Shown here one piece after another: positions 43,116-51,127 of a DNA stretch of 64,000 nucleotides. Positions within the stretch are counted from its first letter, which is position 1, and the number at the start of each line of letters is the position of its first letter. The DNA lies in contig CACHKQ010000004.1 in NCBI GenBank assembly GCA_902580445.1, positions 1-64,000 on the forward strand. Reading direction: 5' to 3'. Under the pieces are notes generated by a model that saw only the letters and a program-made list of their open reading frames with translations, was not told the origin of the DNA and did not search any database. The position numbers and the translations under genes are program-made. This stretch comes from an uncultured Pelagibacteraceae bacterium (GTDB lineage Bacteria; Pseudomonadota; Alphaproteobacteria; Pelagibacterales; Pelagibacteraceae).

Positions 43116-43146
43116 TAATGATAATTAATTGTTATCAATAGTAATA
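43110..43146. repeat. Inverted repeat (15-bp arms, 7-base spacer) before the recombinase gene
   Basis: TATTACTAATGATAA (43110-43124) and TTATCAATAGTAATA (43132-43146) are inverted copies with one mismatch, around the 7-base spacer TTAATTG. The arms and spacer have the dimensions of tyrosine-recombinase core sites (two 11-13 bp arms, 6-8 base crossover). It overlaps the -10 box and ends 3 bases before the recombinase ATG. It could be the recombination site or an autoregulatory operator. Confidence 0.65.
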
Positions 43147-43149
43147 GAT

Positions 43150-44109
43150 ATGAATAAACTAGTTACAGACCTAAAAGCTTTACATGAGGAAACTTTAAAT
43201 AATCTTAAGAGTTCTAAAGCCAATAACACAATCAGAGCTTATAAATCAGATTTTAATGACTTTGGTGCCTTCTGCTCTAAGCATGGTTTCAAATCATTGC
43301 CAACAGAACCTAAAATTATCGCTTTATACCTTACTTATTTGACTAATAAGGACGCTAAAATGAGTACTTTAAGGCGGAGATTAGTATCTATAAGCATGAT
43401 ACATAAACACAAAGGGCATTATCTTGATACAAAACATCCGGTTATTATTGAAAACCTTATGGGTATAAAACGTAGAAAAGGAAGCATTCAAAAGGGTAAA
43501 AAACCGTTATTAATCAATCATTTAAAAGCAATAATTAAAGTAATAGACGAAGATGAGTCAGAGGAAATCAAAAAGATAAGAGATAAAACAATAATACTAA
43601 CAGGTTTTGGGGGCGGATTTAGAAGGACTGAATTGATATCGATTGATTACGATGATCTTGAATTTGTACCTGAAGGACTAAAAATCACTCTCAGAAGATC
43701 AAAAACTGACCAATTTGGAGAAGGTATGGTCAAGGGTCTACCCTACTTCTCAAGTACAAAATATTGTCCAGTATTCCATTTGAAGAAATGGCTAGAATTA
43801 TCAAAAATCAAAGATGGTCCAATTTTTAGAAGATTTGCAAAAGGAAGTTCGCTAACAAAAAATAGATTAACAGACCAATCAGTAGTTTTAATAATTAAAC
43901 AATATTTAGAAATTGCTGGTATAGATAACAAAAACTTTTCAGGACATAGTTTGAGATCGGGCTTTGCAACAGTATCAGCAGAGTCAGGAGCAGATGAAAG
44001 AAGTATAATGGCTATGACAGGGCACAAGACTACACAAATGGTTAGAAGATATATCAAAGAAGCAAACCTATTTAAAAATAATGCTTTAAACAAAGTTAAA
44101 ATAATCTAG
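43150..44109 (+). CDS. Tyrosine recombinase/integrase
   Basis: A 319-residue phage-integrase-family enzyme. The N-terminal SAM-like arm (about 20-105) precedes the catalytic domain with the full residue set, numbered from ATG 43150: Arg158 (GFRRTEL), Lys185 (RRSKTDQ), His266-x-x-Arg269 (HSLRSG), His292 (GHKTTQ) and nucleophile Tyr301 (VRRYI). An upstream TTG at 43129 is in frame but lies inside the inverted repeat, so 43150 is preferred. Its 3' end overlaps the convergent methyltransferase gene by 14 bases. It marks this region as mobile or formerly mobile; XerC/D roles are unlikely given its place in an island. Confidence 0.9.
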   Translation: MNKLVTDLKALHEETLNNLKSSKANNTIRAYKSDFNDFGAFCSKHGFKSLPTEPKIIALYLTYLTNKDAKMSTLRRRLVSISMIHKHKGHYLDTKHPVIIENLMGIKRRKGSIQKGKKPLLINHLKAIIKVIDEDESEEIKKIRDKTIILTGFGGGFRRTELISIDYDDLEFVPEGLKITLRRSKTDQFGEGMVKGLPYFSSTKYCPVFHLKKWLELSKIKDGPIFRRFAKGSSLTKNRLTDQSVVLIIKQYLEIAGIDNKNFSGHSLRSGFATVSAESGADERSIMAMTGHKTTQMVRRYIKEANLFKNNALNKVKII

Positions 44110-44782
44110 AAATAAGTTTTTTAATTTTTTCAAAAATAGAAGCTTTAGGTTTTTCTTTATATAAATAAATTTTACTAGGGTTTTTGGATACTACACATAT
44201 ATTCTGATAAAAATTTATATTATTTATTTTTCCGTTAAATTTGTTTTTTTTATAAAAGGGACGATCAAAATTTTCATAGTTTAAAGAGTCAGCTAAAGAT
44301 TTCAAAAAATTCATAGAAGTTCCATTTTTGTTAAGATTTAATCGACTTCCACCATATCTTGGATAATAAGAATAATGCAAATCTTCTACGAAATACATTC
44401 CGCCATCACTTAGGTAGTCAAACAAAAAATTAAAAGATTTGATGATATGTTTAGAAATATGACTCCCATCATCTATTATTATGTCAAAATATTTATACTT
44501 ATTTACAATTTTAGAAAGAAATTTTGTATCTGTTTGATCTCCAAAAAAAAGTTCAACATTTTTAATATCCAGCTTAACGGGTTTGATGTCTAAACCAACA
44601 ATTTTTGAATTTTTGAAGTATTCACTCCAAACTTTTAGACTTGGCCCCTTGTCAATTCCGATTTCTAATATTTTTAATTCTTTATCTTTTATGTTATCAA
44701 AATATTTTTCATACACATCAATGTAGCCTAATTGTAACTTATTAGCTTTATAAAGTTCTGAAAGGTTTTTAAGATTTGACAT
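44096..44782 (-). CDS. Class I SAM-dependent methyltransferase (surface glycan cluster)
   Basis: A 228-residue methyltransferase with the SAM loop ILEIGIDKGPSLKVWSEYF near residue 47, VGLDIKP with the acidic ribose-binding residue, and IIIDDGSH near 107. It resembles the MycE/cephalosporin-hydroxylase-like methyltransferases often found in O-antigen and glycan loci. The frame extends to 44809, but ATG 44782 is chosen because it overlaps the fucosyltransferase stop by one base (TAATG). It is the last gene of a five-gene minus-strand operon and probably methylates a sugar residue. Confidence 0.78.
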   Translation of the reverse strand: MSNLKNLSELYKANKLQLGYIDVYEKYFDNIKDKELKILEIGIDKGPSLKVWSEYFKNSKIVGLDIKPVKLDIKNVELFFGDQTDTKFLSKIVNKYKYFDIIIDDGSHISKHIIKSFNFLFDYLSDGGMYFVEDLHYSYYPRYGGSRLNLNKNGTSMNFLKSLADSLNYENFDRPFYKKNKFNGKINNINFYQNICVVSKNPSKIYLYKEKPKASIFEKIKKLISRLF

Positions 44783-45693
44783 TAAACTACCAACCAATCT
44801 TTTGGCCAAAAATCTTTATTATTAATATTAAAATTGCTGAAATGGTCATTAGATGGCCTGATAACAATGCTTTTACTAGATTTTCCTAACCATGCTCCCC
44901 ACCAATTAAACGATGATGGGATAACGATAGAATGCTTTGATTGTGACATCAGAAAAAGATCATAATCAACCTTATTTGTTGATACAGATGTGAATTGGTT
45001 ATCAGGAAAATAATTGTTAAGACCTTTAAGATCATTTGACCATAAAAAAAATTTAGGATTTGTAACTTTTGACTTTATTAAATTTATAGATTTTTCTATA
45101 TACTTAACCTGGTCCTTAGTAAAAATTAAGGAATTTTCGTCATCCTTACTGGTAATAGCTCTTTTTCTTTCAGAAAAACGATTTTGTCTTATACATATAG
45201 ATACAGATTCAGAATTTTTTATACTATTAAAAATTTGGTTATTTTCGAAAGATTTATAATTTTTAAAACTAAATTCGCTTTTTATTTCATTAATGTGCGA
45301 ATTGAAGTATTTTTCTGACTCAAAATGTCCCTCAACAAATAATTTATCTCTAAAATTTCCACTGAGAATTTTATCATTAAAAGAAGTGTTTTTATTACGG
45401 TCTCGAGGCTCAACATAAAACATTTTACTTGAATAAAAATTATCGAAATATTTTAAGAATTTTCTCTTTATATAGCCTGATTTATTTAAGAATTTAAGAT
45501 TGTTAGGTGCTTTGGTAGATGAAATTTTGAATATGTCTAAATTATATTTATATAAATTACTACTTTGATAAGCTGTCTCATCGTCATAAAAGAAATCTCT
45601 ATTTAATTTTTTTGCAAATACATAGGCAGATGCATACATGAACATCTGATTACCCAAGTTGTTAGACAGTCTTACTATTAGTTTTTTTTTCAT
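44782..45693 (-). CDS. GT11-like alpha-1,2-fucosyltransferase
   Basis: A 303-residue glycosyltransferase of family GT11, recognised by the N-terminal VRLSNNLGNQMFMYASAYVFAKKL (the GxLGNQxFxYA motif), the SVSICIRQNRFS segment with the conserved Arg, and SFNWWGAWLG near the end, which matches the SSFSWWGAWL motif. GT11 enzymes add L-fucose or a related deoxysugar in alpha-1,2 linkage to surface glycans. It overlaps the next upstream gene by 4 bases. Confidence 0.88.
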   Translation of the reverse strand: MKKKLIVRLSNNLGNQMFMYASAYVFAKKLNRDFFYDDETAYQSSNLYKYNLDIFKISSTKAPNNLKFLNKSGYIKRKFLKYFDNFYSSKMFYVEPRDRNKNTSFNDKILSGNFRDKLFVEGHFESEKYFNSHINEIKSEFSFKNYKSFENNQIFNSIKNSESVSICIRQNRFSERKRAITSKDDENSLIFTKDQVKYIEKSINLIKSKVTNPKFFLWSNDLKGLNNYFPDNQFTSVSTNKVDYDLFLMSQSKHSIVIPSSFNWWGAWLGKSSKSIVIRPSNDHFSNFNINNKDFWPKDWLVV

Positions 45694-46721
45694 TTCTTTA
45701 ATGAATATCTAATTTTTTTAAGAGTTTTTTTAATATTTTTACTTGGAATAATAAAATCATATCCGTTGTAACTAGGTTTAAATTCATAAAATGAATTACG
45801 ATAGTTTCGATAATCATCCCAATTTCTTATATTGCAATGAAATAAATCTAAAACTTTATGTTTATTAATTGATGCCAAATTTGTCATCATACCATGAAAT
45901 GCAACAACTTTTTTTGAATTTATAATAGTATTGTACAAATCTGCACCATCAATATTATCAAAAAAAATAACTTTTTGTGAATTATCTATAAACTTTAGTG
46001 TTTTAAAATCAAAAGAATTAAAATTATCTTTAAAAACTTTTGTATTTTCATCATTTTCAATATCTTTTGTTAAAATTAAATTATCTGAGTATTTTAAAAT
46101 TTCATTAAAAAGCATTTTTAATTCATTAATACCCCACCCTAGTTCATTAAGGATTTTTCTTTTTGCATGAAAATAAATATAATTATCTGGTAAATTCTTT
46201 TTTAAAAGGTCACTTTTTTTAATAATTATGCTAAATTCATTATTTCCCACATTATCACCAGATATTAATTTAGTTTGAATTTTTTCAGTAGATAATCTTT
46301 TAAATTGTGCAGCTCTATCATTGATAACAAATTTATACAAAAATCTTCTTAAAAAAGATGATGGTCTTTTATATCCGTTAATATTATCTACACACAATGC
46401 GTAAAATTTTATATTAAAAAAAAAAATTGGAAGGTAATAAAAAAAATTTTTGGGAGCTAGAATGTATATTTTACTAATTTTATTATTTAATATAAAAAAA
46501 AATAATTTAATTTTTTCCATTATTGATAAGTTATAATTTATAACTTTGATATGAACTTTTGGGTTATTAAATAAGAAATTAAATTTTTTGCTCAATTTTG
46601 ATACAAATATAGTAATCTTATCAACATTATTATCATTTATAATATTATAAATTCCATTTAAGCTGTGAACTAAATCACCTACTGCATCGTTTTTAAGTAT
46701 TACCACGTGTTTTGTCGACAT
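45690..46721 (-). CDS. GT9/heptosyltransferase-like protein
   Basis: A 343-residue GT-B-type protein. The start VVILKNDAVGDLVHSLNGIYNI mirrors the GDxxxxxP-like opening of GT9 heptosyltransferases, and the end (SKKVVAFHGMMTNLASINKHKVLDLF) resembles the GPxxGxxHxA donor-site region. Middle similarity is low. It probably transfers a heptose or related sugar in this glycan operon. Its 5' end overlaps the GIY-YIG gene by 29 bases. Confidence 0.65.
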   Translation of the reverse strand: MSTKHVVILKNDAVGDLVHSLNGIYNIINDNNVDKITIFVSKLSKKFNFLFNNPKVHIKVINYNLSIMEKIKLFFFILNNKISKIYILAPKNFFYYLPIFFFNIKFYALCVDNINGYKRPSSFLRRFLYKFVINDRAAQFKRLSTEKIQTKLISGDNVGNNEFSIIIKKSDLLKKNLPDNYIYFHAKRKILNELGWGINELKMLFNEILKYSDNLILTKDIENDENTKVFKDNFNSFDFKTLKFIDNSQKVIFFDNIDGADLYNTIINSKKVVAFHGMMTNLASINKHKVLDLFHCNIRNWDDYRNYRNSFYEFKPSYNGYDFIIPSKNIKKTLKKIRYSLKK

Positions 46722-46962
46722 ATTTACTCTTAATTTTACTTCTTAATAATTTATTTTTTTTAAGAAAATATTCATATTTTAAAGCTAATTTTTTTGTTAC
46801 AAATTTCTTTTTAAAAATTACTTTCCAAATTCGTCCTCTTGTACTTTTTGCACCTTTGTTGGAGTTGTGTTTATTTAATCTTTTTTTTATATTTGTTGTA
46901 TATCCAACATATGTTTTAAAATTTTCATTTTTTTTACTTATGATTAAATAAACGTAAAACAA
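46693..46962 (-). CDS. GIY-YIG domain nuclease (UPF0213-like)
   Basis: An 89-residue GIY-YIG domain: FYVYLIISK (the GIY strand as VYL), TYVGYTTNIKKRLNKHN (the YIG strand as YVG, with catalytic Arg in KKRL and His after it), and KYEYFLKKNKL, with the acidic residue where the family has its metal-binding Glu. Such small nucleases are often found stand-alone near mobile regions; function is unknown. It lies oddly between two glycosyltransferase genes in the same operon. Confidence 0.85.
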   Translation of the reverse strand: MFYVYLIISKKNENFKTYVGYTTNIKKRLNKHNSNKGAKSTRGRIWKVIFKKKFVTKKLALKYEYFLKKNKLLRSKIKSKYVDKTRGNT

Positions 46963-46974
46963 ATTTAACTCACT

Positions 46975-47841
46975 TCAAACATAATTTGATTTATTTCTGA
47001 TTAATCCAATAAATTCTTTATTAATGTGATTCCAACAAATTCTAAAACCCACGTAAATCATTGCAAATCTTAATTTTACAACATCTTTTACGGCGTTTTT
47101 TAGATATCCTTTTGTATGTCTAATTGATCTTTGGATAAAACGCATTAATGTCGGCTTTTTAAGCCCAGCTCCACTGATATAGCCCCTCCTTGAGGCATCC
47201 AATAAAGATTTTAAATTATCATTTCTTAAATGATAACATTTAGCTTGAGAACAATAGCTTGTTTTATAATTTAAGTTTAATAATTTTTGACAAAAATTTG
47301 AGTCCTCGCCATTGGTTTTATATTGAATTTCATAGCCACCTATTTCCCTCCAAACCGACTTAGATAGAAGTGTATTCGAACCAGATAGTGGTCTACCAAG
47401 ATTGCCAATATCAATATTTCCAAAAGAATTTTGGGTTGCATATATATGTCTCCACATATTATATATATTTTCATCTTTTAATTTTTCAATTAATTTTGAT
47501 CCAGACATTGCACTATTAAACTTATTTTTAGTATCATTTAATTCTTTAAGCCAAGAGCTTGACACCTCCACATCTGAATCTATAGAGGCAACATTTTCGT
47601 TTACTGCTTTTTCAATTCCAATATTTCTTGAATATGCCAAACCTTTATTCTGTATATTATTAATTATTTTTATTTTGTTCTTATATTTATTAAGTATTTT
47701 AAGAGTATCATCAGTTGATCCATCATTTATGACAATTATTTCATTAGGTCCTGGATCTAATTCTAATGCGCTTTTTAAAACTCTTTCAATTGTACTTTCA
47801 CCGTTGTATACAGGTATATAAAGGGAAATATCTAATTTCAT
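46975..47841 (-). CDS. GT2 glycosyltransferase
   Basis: A 288-residue GT-A glycosyltransferase: LDISLYIPVYNGESTIERVLKS at the start, VINDGSTDDT (nucleotide-sugar binding), ASIDSDVEVSSSWLKEL with the DxD-like Asp pair, and NGEDSNFCQKLLNLNYK near 177 with the catalytic-base ED. It is the first gene of the minus-strand glycan operon and starts only 11 bases from the divergent nhaA start, so both promoters must overlap the coding ends. Confidence 0.9.
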   Translation of the reverse strand: MKLDISLYIPVYNGESTIERVLKSALELDPGPNEIIVINDGSTDDTLKILNKYKNKIKIINNIQNKGLAYSRNIGIEKAVNENVASIDSDVEVSSSWLKELNDTKNKFNSAMSGSKLIEKLKDENIYNMWRHIYATQNSFGNIDIGNLGRPLSGSNTLLSKSVWREIGGYEIQYKTNGEDSNFCQKLLNLNYKTSYCSQAKCYHLRNDNLKSLLDASRRGYISGAGLKKPTLMRFIQRSIRHTKGYLKNAVKDVVKLRFAMIYVGFRICWNHINKEFIGLIRNKSNYV

Positions 47842-47852
47842 ACGAATTTAAG

Positions 47853-49031
47853 ATGATACAATATATTTCAAAGCCATTTAAGTGGTTTTTTAAATTAGAG
47901 GCAGCATCAGGTCTTGTATTGCTATTTGCAGCGATAATTGCATTATTAATAAGCAACTCAAATCTAAGTACGGCTTATTTTGATATTTTAAACTCTTATT
48001 TGAAATTAGGTTTTGGTGCTTTCAGTCTAAAGTTAAGTGTGCTTCATTGGATAAACGACGTTCTAATGGCTATTTTCTTTTTTTTGGTATCCTTAGAAAT
48101 AAAAAGAGAATTCATACAGGGTGAATTATCAAATCCAAAACAAGCGATGCTTCCAATCATTGCTGCAGTAGGTGGAATGGTCGTACCAGCTTTAATTTAT
48201 GTTGCTATAAATTTTAAAGATCCTGAAACACTTAATGGATGGGCAATACCATCAGCTACTGATATTGCTTTTTCATTAGGAGTGTTATCTTTATTGGGAA
48301 AAAGAGTACCTCTTTCTTTAAAAGTTTTTCTTACGGCATTAGCAATTATTGATGATTTAGGTGCAATAGTAATCATTGCATTTTTCTATTCTGGTGAAAT
48401 CCAATACTTATATTTACTTTTAATGCTTGGATGTTTGTTAGTTTTATTAATATTAAATAAATTTAATATAAGAAATTTTATTCCCTATTTAATTGTTGGA
48501 ATATTTCTTTGGGAATTTACACATGTTTCAGGCATACATGCAACAATAGCAGGAGTTCTATTAGCTTTGACAATACCACACAAAAGTAACAAAAAAAAAC
48601 ATACGAACTCACTATTGTTAAAACTTGAACATGCAATTTCACCATATGTGGCTTTTGGAATAATGCCGATTTTTGCTTTTGCAAACGCAGGTGTTTCACT
48701 TGAAGGTTTAACATTTCAAAGTTTGCTTAATCCCGTACCACTAGGTATCTTGTGTGGTTTATTTTTTGGAAAACAAATAGGCGTATTTATTTTTTCATAT
48801 TTATCAATAAAACTAAAATTTGCTGAAATGCCCAATAATTCAGATTGGTTAAAATTATACGGTGTTGGAGTTTTAACGGGCATTGGTTTTACAATGAGTT
48901 TGTTCGTGGGCAATTTGGCTTTTGTTGGCGCTGAAACTCATATGGATGGAGTGAAAATAGGTGTGCTACTTGGCTCATTGTTATCAACTATTTTTGGATA
49001 TAGTTTGATCTTTTTTGGTTCAAAAAAATAA
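47853..49031 (+). CDS. nhaA: Na+/H+ antiporter NhaA
   Basis: Inner-membrane antiporter that exchanges sodium for protons; about 392 residues and twelve spans. Family signatures are WAIPSATDIAFSLGVLSLLGKRVP with an Asp in the discontinuous helix, the paired acids in LAIIDDLGAIVIIAFFYS, and VLTGIGFTMSLFVGNLAF near the end. The frame extends to 47766, but ATG 47853 (MIQYISKPFKWFF) is the family-like start. The stop overlaps the next ATG by one base. It returns the map to backbone genes. Confidence 0.93.
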   Translation: MIQYISKPFKWFFKLEAASGLVLLFAAIIALLISNSNLSTAYFDILNSYLKLGFGAFSLKLSVLHWINDVLMAIFFFLVSLEIKREFIQGELSNPKQAMLPIIAAVGGMVVPALIYVAINFKDPETLNGWAIPSATDIAFSLGVLSLLGKRVPLSLKVFLTALAIIDDLGAIVIIAFFYSGEIQYLYLLLMLGCLLVLLILNKFNIRNFIPYLIVGIFLWEFTHVSGIHATIAGVLLALTIPHKSNKKKHTNSLLLKLEHAISPYVAFGIMPIFAFANAGVSLEGLTFQSLLNPVPLGILCGLFFGKQIGVFIFSYLSIKLKFAEMPNNSDWLKLYGVGVLTGIGFTMSLFVGNLAFVGAETHMDGVKIGVLLGSLLSTIFGYSLIFFGSKK

Positions 49032-49576
49032 TGAGAAAAATTTTTATAATTTTATTTATGATATCTTTATTTGGTATAAATAGTTCAAAAGCTAATATTA
49101 ATATTGCTTACGATTATTCATTCAAAGATTTAGATGGTGAAGAACTAAAATTATCTGACTTTAAAAATAAAGTCATAGTAATTACTAATGTAGCCAGCAA
49201 ATGTGGTTTTACATCACAGTATGAAGATCTACAAACTATATGGGAAAAATACCAAGAAAAAGGATTGGTGGTAATTGGAGTTCCTTCAAGTAGTTTTAAT
49301 CAGGAATTTCAAACTAATGAGGAAGTTAAAAATTTTTGTGAGGCAAAATTTGGAATAAGTTTTCCAATGACACAAAAAGAAGAAGTTAGAGGTTCAAATG
49401 CTCATCCTTTTTTTAAATGGGCAAAGGAAACTTATGGGTCAAAGTCAGTACCTAAATGGAACTTTCATAAAATTGTTATAGATAAAAATGGTAAAGTTTT
49501 TGACACTTTTGCCTCAATGACAAATCCAACATCTAATAAATTTATTAAAGTTATTGAAAAAGCTTTAAGTCAGTAA
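49031..49576 (+). CDS. Glutathione peroxidase family protein, exported
   Basis: A 181-residue GPx-like peroxidase with an N-terminal signal peptide (MRKIFIILFMISLFGI up to SSKAN). The peroxidatic Cys is in TNVASKCGFTSQYEDLQ. The usual PCNQF resolving/tetrad segment reads GVPSSSFNQEF, and WNFHKIVIDKNG holds the conserved Trp-Asn. This type usually works with thioredoxin rather than glutathione. The signal peptide suggests periplasmic action. It is coupled to nhaA by a one-base overlap and faces the MBL gene 1 base away. Confidence 0.9.
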   Translation: MRKIFIILFMISLFGINSSKANINIAYDYSFKDLDGEELKLSDFKNKVIVITNVASKCGFTSQYEDLQTIWEKYQEKGLVVIGVPSSSFNQEFQTNEEVKNFCEAKFGISFPMTQKEEVRGSNAHPFFKWAKETYGSKSVPKWNFHKIVIDKNGKVFDTFASMTNPTSNKFIKVIEKALSQ

Positions 49577-49577
49577 A

Positions 49578-50345
49578 TCAGATATTTATAGAAAGACCAT
49601 CATAAGCAGGCCTTATATGTTTTGGAAGATTTTTTTTTAAAAAGTTGTAGTCTAAATCTGTGTGAAGATTAGTAAGAATTGTTTTCTTAGGTTTTAATAA
49701 ATTACTTACTTTAATAGCCTGATCTAAATTAAAATGAGAAGGATGAGGATTAATTTTTAAGCAATCAATTATCAAATATTTAAGATTACTAAGATCTTTA
49801 TAATCTCTTTTATTTATACCATTACAATCACTTAAATAAGCAACTTTATCAAACACGAAAGCAGATGCTTTAATAAGACCATGATTTATTAAAAAAGATT
49901 TAAATTTGATTTGGTTATTTTTTTTTTTTAGTACAAATCTTTTTTTTAATAAGTTAGATTTTATTATAGGTATATAACCTCCCCCACCATAAAAACAATA
50001 ATCATATTTTTGCTTAATTAGTTTCAAACATTTTTTATTTGCATAAATATTAATAGGTTTTTTATTTTTCCAAAAAAAAGGCCTTAATTCAAATATCCCA
50101 CTTGTTTGATCTGCATGTTCATGTGTATATAAAACATAATCAATATTTTTAATTTTATTATCAAGCACCTGTTTTTTTATATCTGGAGAAGTATCAATTA
50201 AAATCGACAGATTACCTTTTTGTATATGTGCAGAACACCTGGTTCGTAAGTTTAATTTATTTTTCTTATTTAATTTCCCCCAATAATCAGTAATCCAAGG
50301 AGATCCTAATGAACTACCGCATCCTAAAATTGTAATTTTGGTCAT
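49578..50345 (-). CDS. MBL-fold hydrolase (PhnP/RNase Z-like family)
   Basis: A 255-residue metallo-beta-lactamase-fold protein. Landmarks are LGCGSSLGSP at residue 8, ILIDTSPDI near 49, the metal site YTHEHADQTSGIFELRP (HxHxD with Gln in place of the final His), YLSDCNG near 170 and LTNLHTDLDY near 220. Proteins of this type next to tatD and metG are common in Alphaproteobacteria and are grouped with PhnP-like phosphodiesterases; the substrate is unknown. It overlaps tatD by 4 bases. Confidence 0.87.
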   Translation of the reverse strand: MTKITILGCGSSLGSPWITDYWGKLNKKNKLNLRTRCSAHIQKGNLSILIDTSPDIKKQVLDNKIKNIDYVLYTHEHADQTSGIFELRPFFWKNKKPINIYANKKCLKLIKQKYDYCFYGGGGYIPIIKSNLLKKRFVLKKKNNQIKFKSFLINHGLIKASAFVFDKVAYLSDCNGINKRDYKDLSNLKYLIIDCLKINPHPSHFNLDQAIKVSNLLKPKKTILTNLHTDLDYNFLKKNLPKHIRPAYDGLSINI

Positions 50346-51127
50346 GCTATATTTATTTTAAAAAGTTTTTGAAAATTATTTGTAGTAAATTTTTCGACGT
50401 CCTCATCTGTTGTTTCTTTCAATATAGAAATAAATTTAACAGTATGAATAATATTAGAGGGTACATTTATTTTCCCTCTTAACGGTTCTGGTGATAGATA
50501 GGGGGAATCGGTTTCAACCAATATTTTATCATTTGGAATGGATTTAAATGTTTTTGCCAGTTCTGTGCTTTTTTTAAAAGTGATAACTCCACTAGCTGAA
50601 AAATAACAATCAATATCGATTAAATTATGTGCAAATTCTTTACTTCCCGTGAAACAGTGCATTAAAACATCAAAGTTTTTATTTTTCTTCTCAGAAGATA
50701 ATATTTCTAAAGTATCTCTTTCAGCATTTCTTGAGTGAACTATTAACGGTTTAGATGTTGCTTGACAGGCCTCGATATGTTTTAAAAAAACTTTTTTTTG
50801 TATTCTTGCCTCTGAATGATTATAATAAAAATCCAATCCACTTTCACCTACACCAATTATTTTTTTATTTTTAAAAAGTTGTTTGGCGATAATGCCAGCT
50901 GAAATATCGTTGTATTTCTTTGTTTCATGCGGGTGTATACCGTATGTACCAAAAATATTTTGATAAGTTTCTAAAATATCAATAATTTTTTTAAAACTTT
51001 CATTATTAGTACAAATGGTAAGCATAAACTTAACGTTAGATTTTTCAGCATTATCAATAATTTCTTTTATTTTTGGCTGAAGTTTTTCATTATCAAGATG
51101 GCAGTGCGAATCAATTATCATTTTCAA
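50342..51127 (-). CDS. TatD family metal-dependent hydrolase
   Basis: A 261-residue TIM-barrel hydrolase with DSHCHLDNEKL near residue 6 (metal His-x-His), GESGLDFYYN near 96, VHSRNA, MHCFTGS and VETDSPYLSP near 206, all TatD hallmarks. TatD proteins are deoxyribonucleases or tRNA-surveillance hydrolases. It lies in the minus-strand operon tmk-holB-metG-tatD-MBL and overlaps metG by 17 bases, a conserved alphaproteobacterial order. Confidence 0.93.
   Translation of the reverse strand: MKMIIDSHCHLDNEKLQPKIKEIIDNAEKSNVKFMLTICTNNESFKKIIDILETYQNIFGTYGIHPHETKKYNDISAGIIAKQLFKNKKIIGVGESGLDFYYNHSEARIQKKVFLKHIEACQATSKPLIVHSRNAERDTLEILSSEKKNKNFDVLMHCFTGSKEFAHNLIDIDCYFSASGVITFKKSTELAKTFKSIPNDKILVETDSPYLSPEPLRGKINVPSNIIHTVKFISILKETTDEDVEKFTTNNFQKLFKINIA

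Noticed and set aside
43129-43149. TTG at 43129 as recombinase start
   Set aside because: It falls inside the spacer and right arm of the inverted repeat; ATG 43150 gives the normal family start.
47766-47852. The longer NhaA start at 47766
   Set aside because: The extra 29 residues overlap the divergent glycosyltransferase gene and do not look like NhaA; ATG 47853 matches the family.
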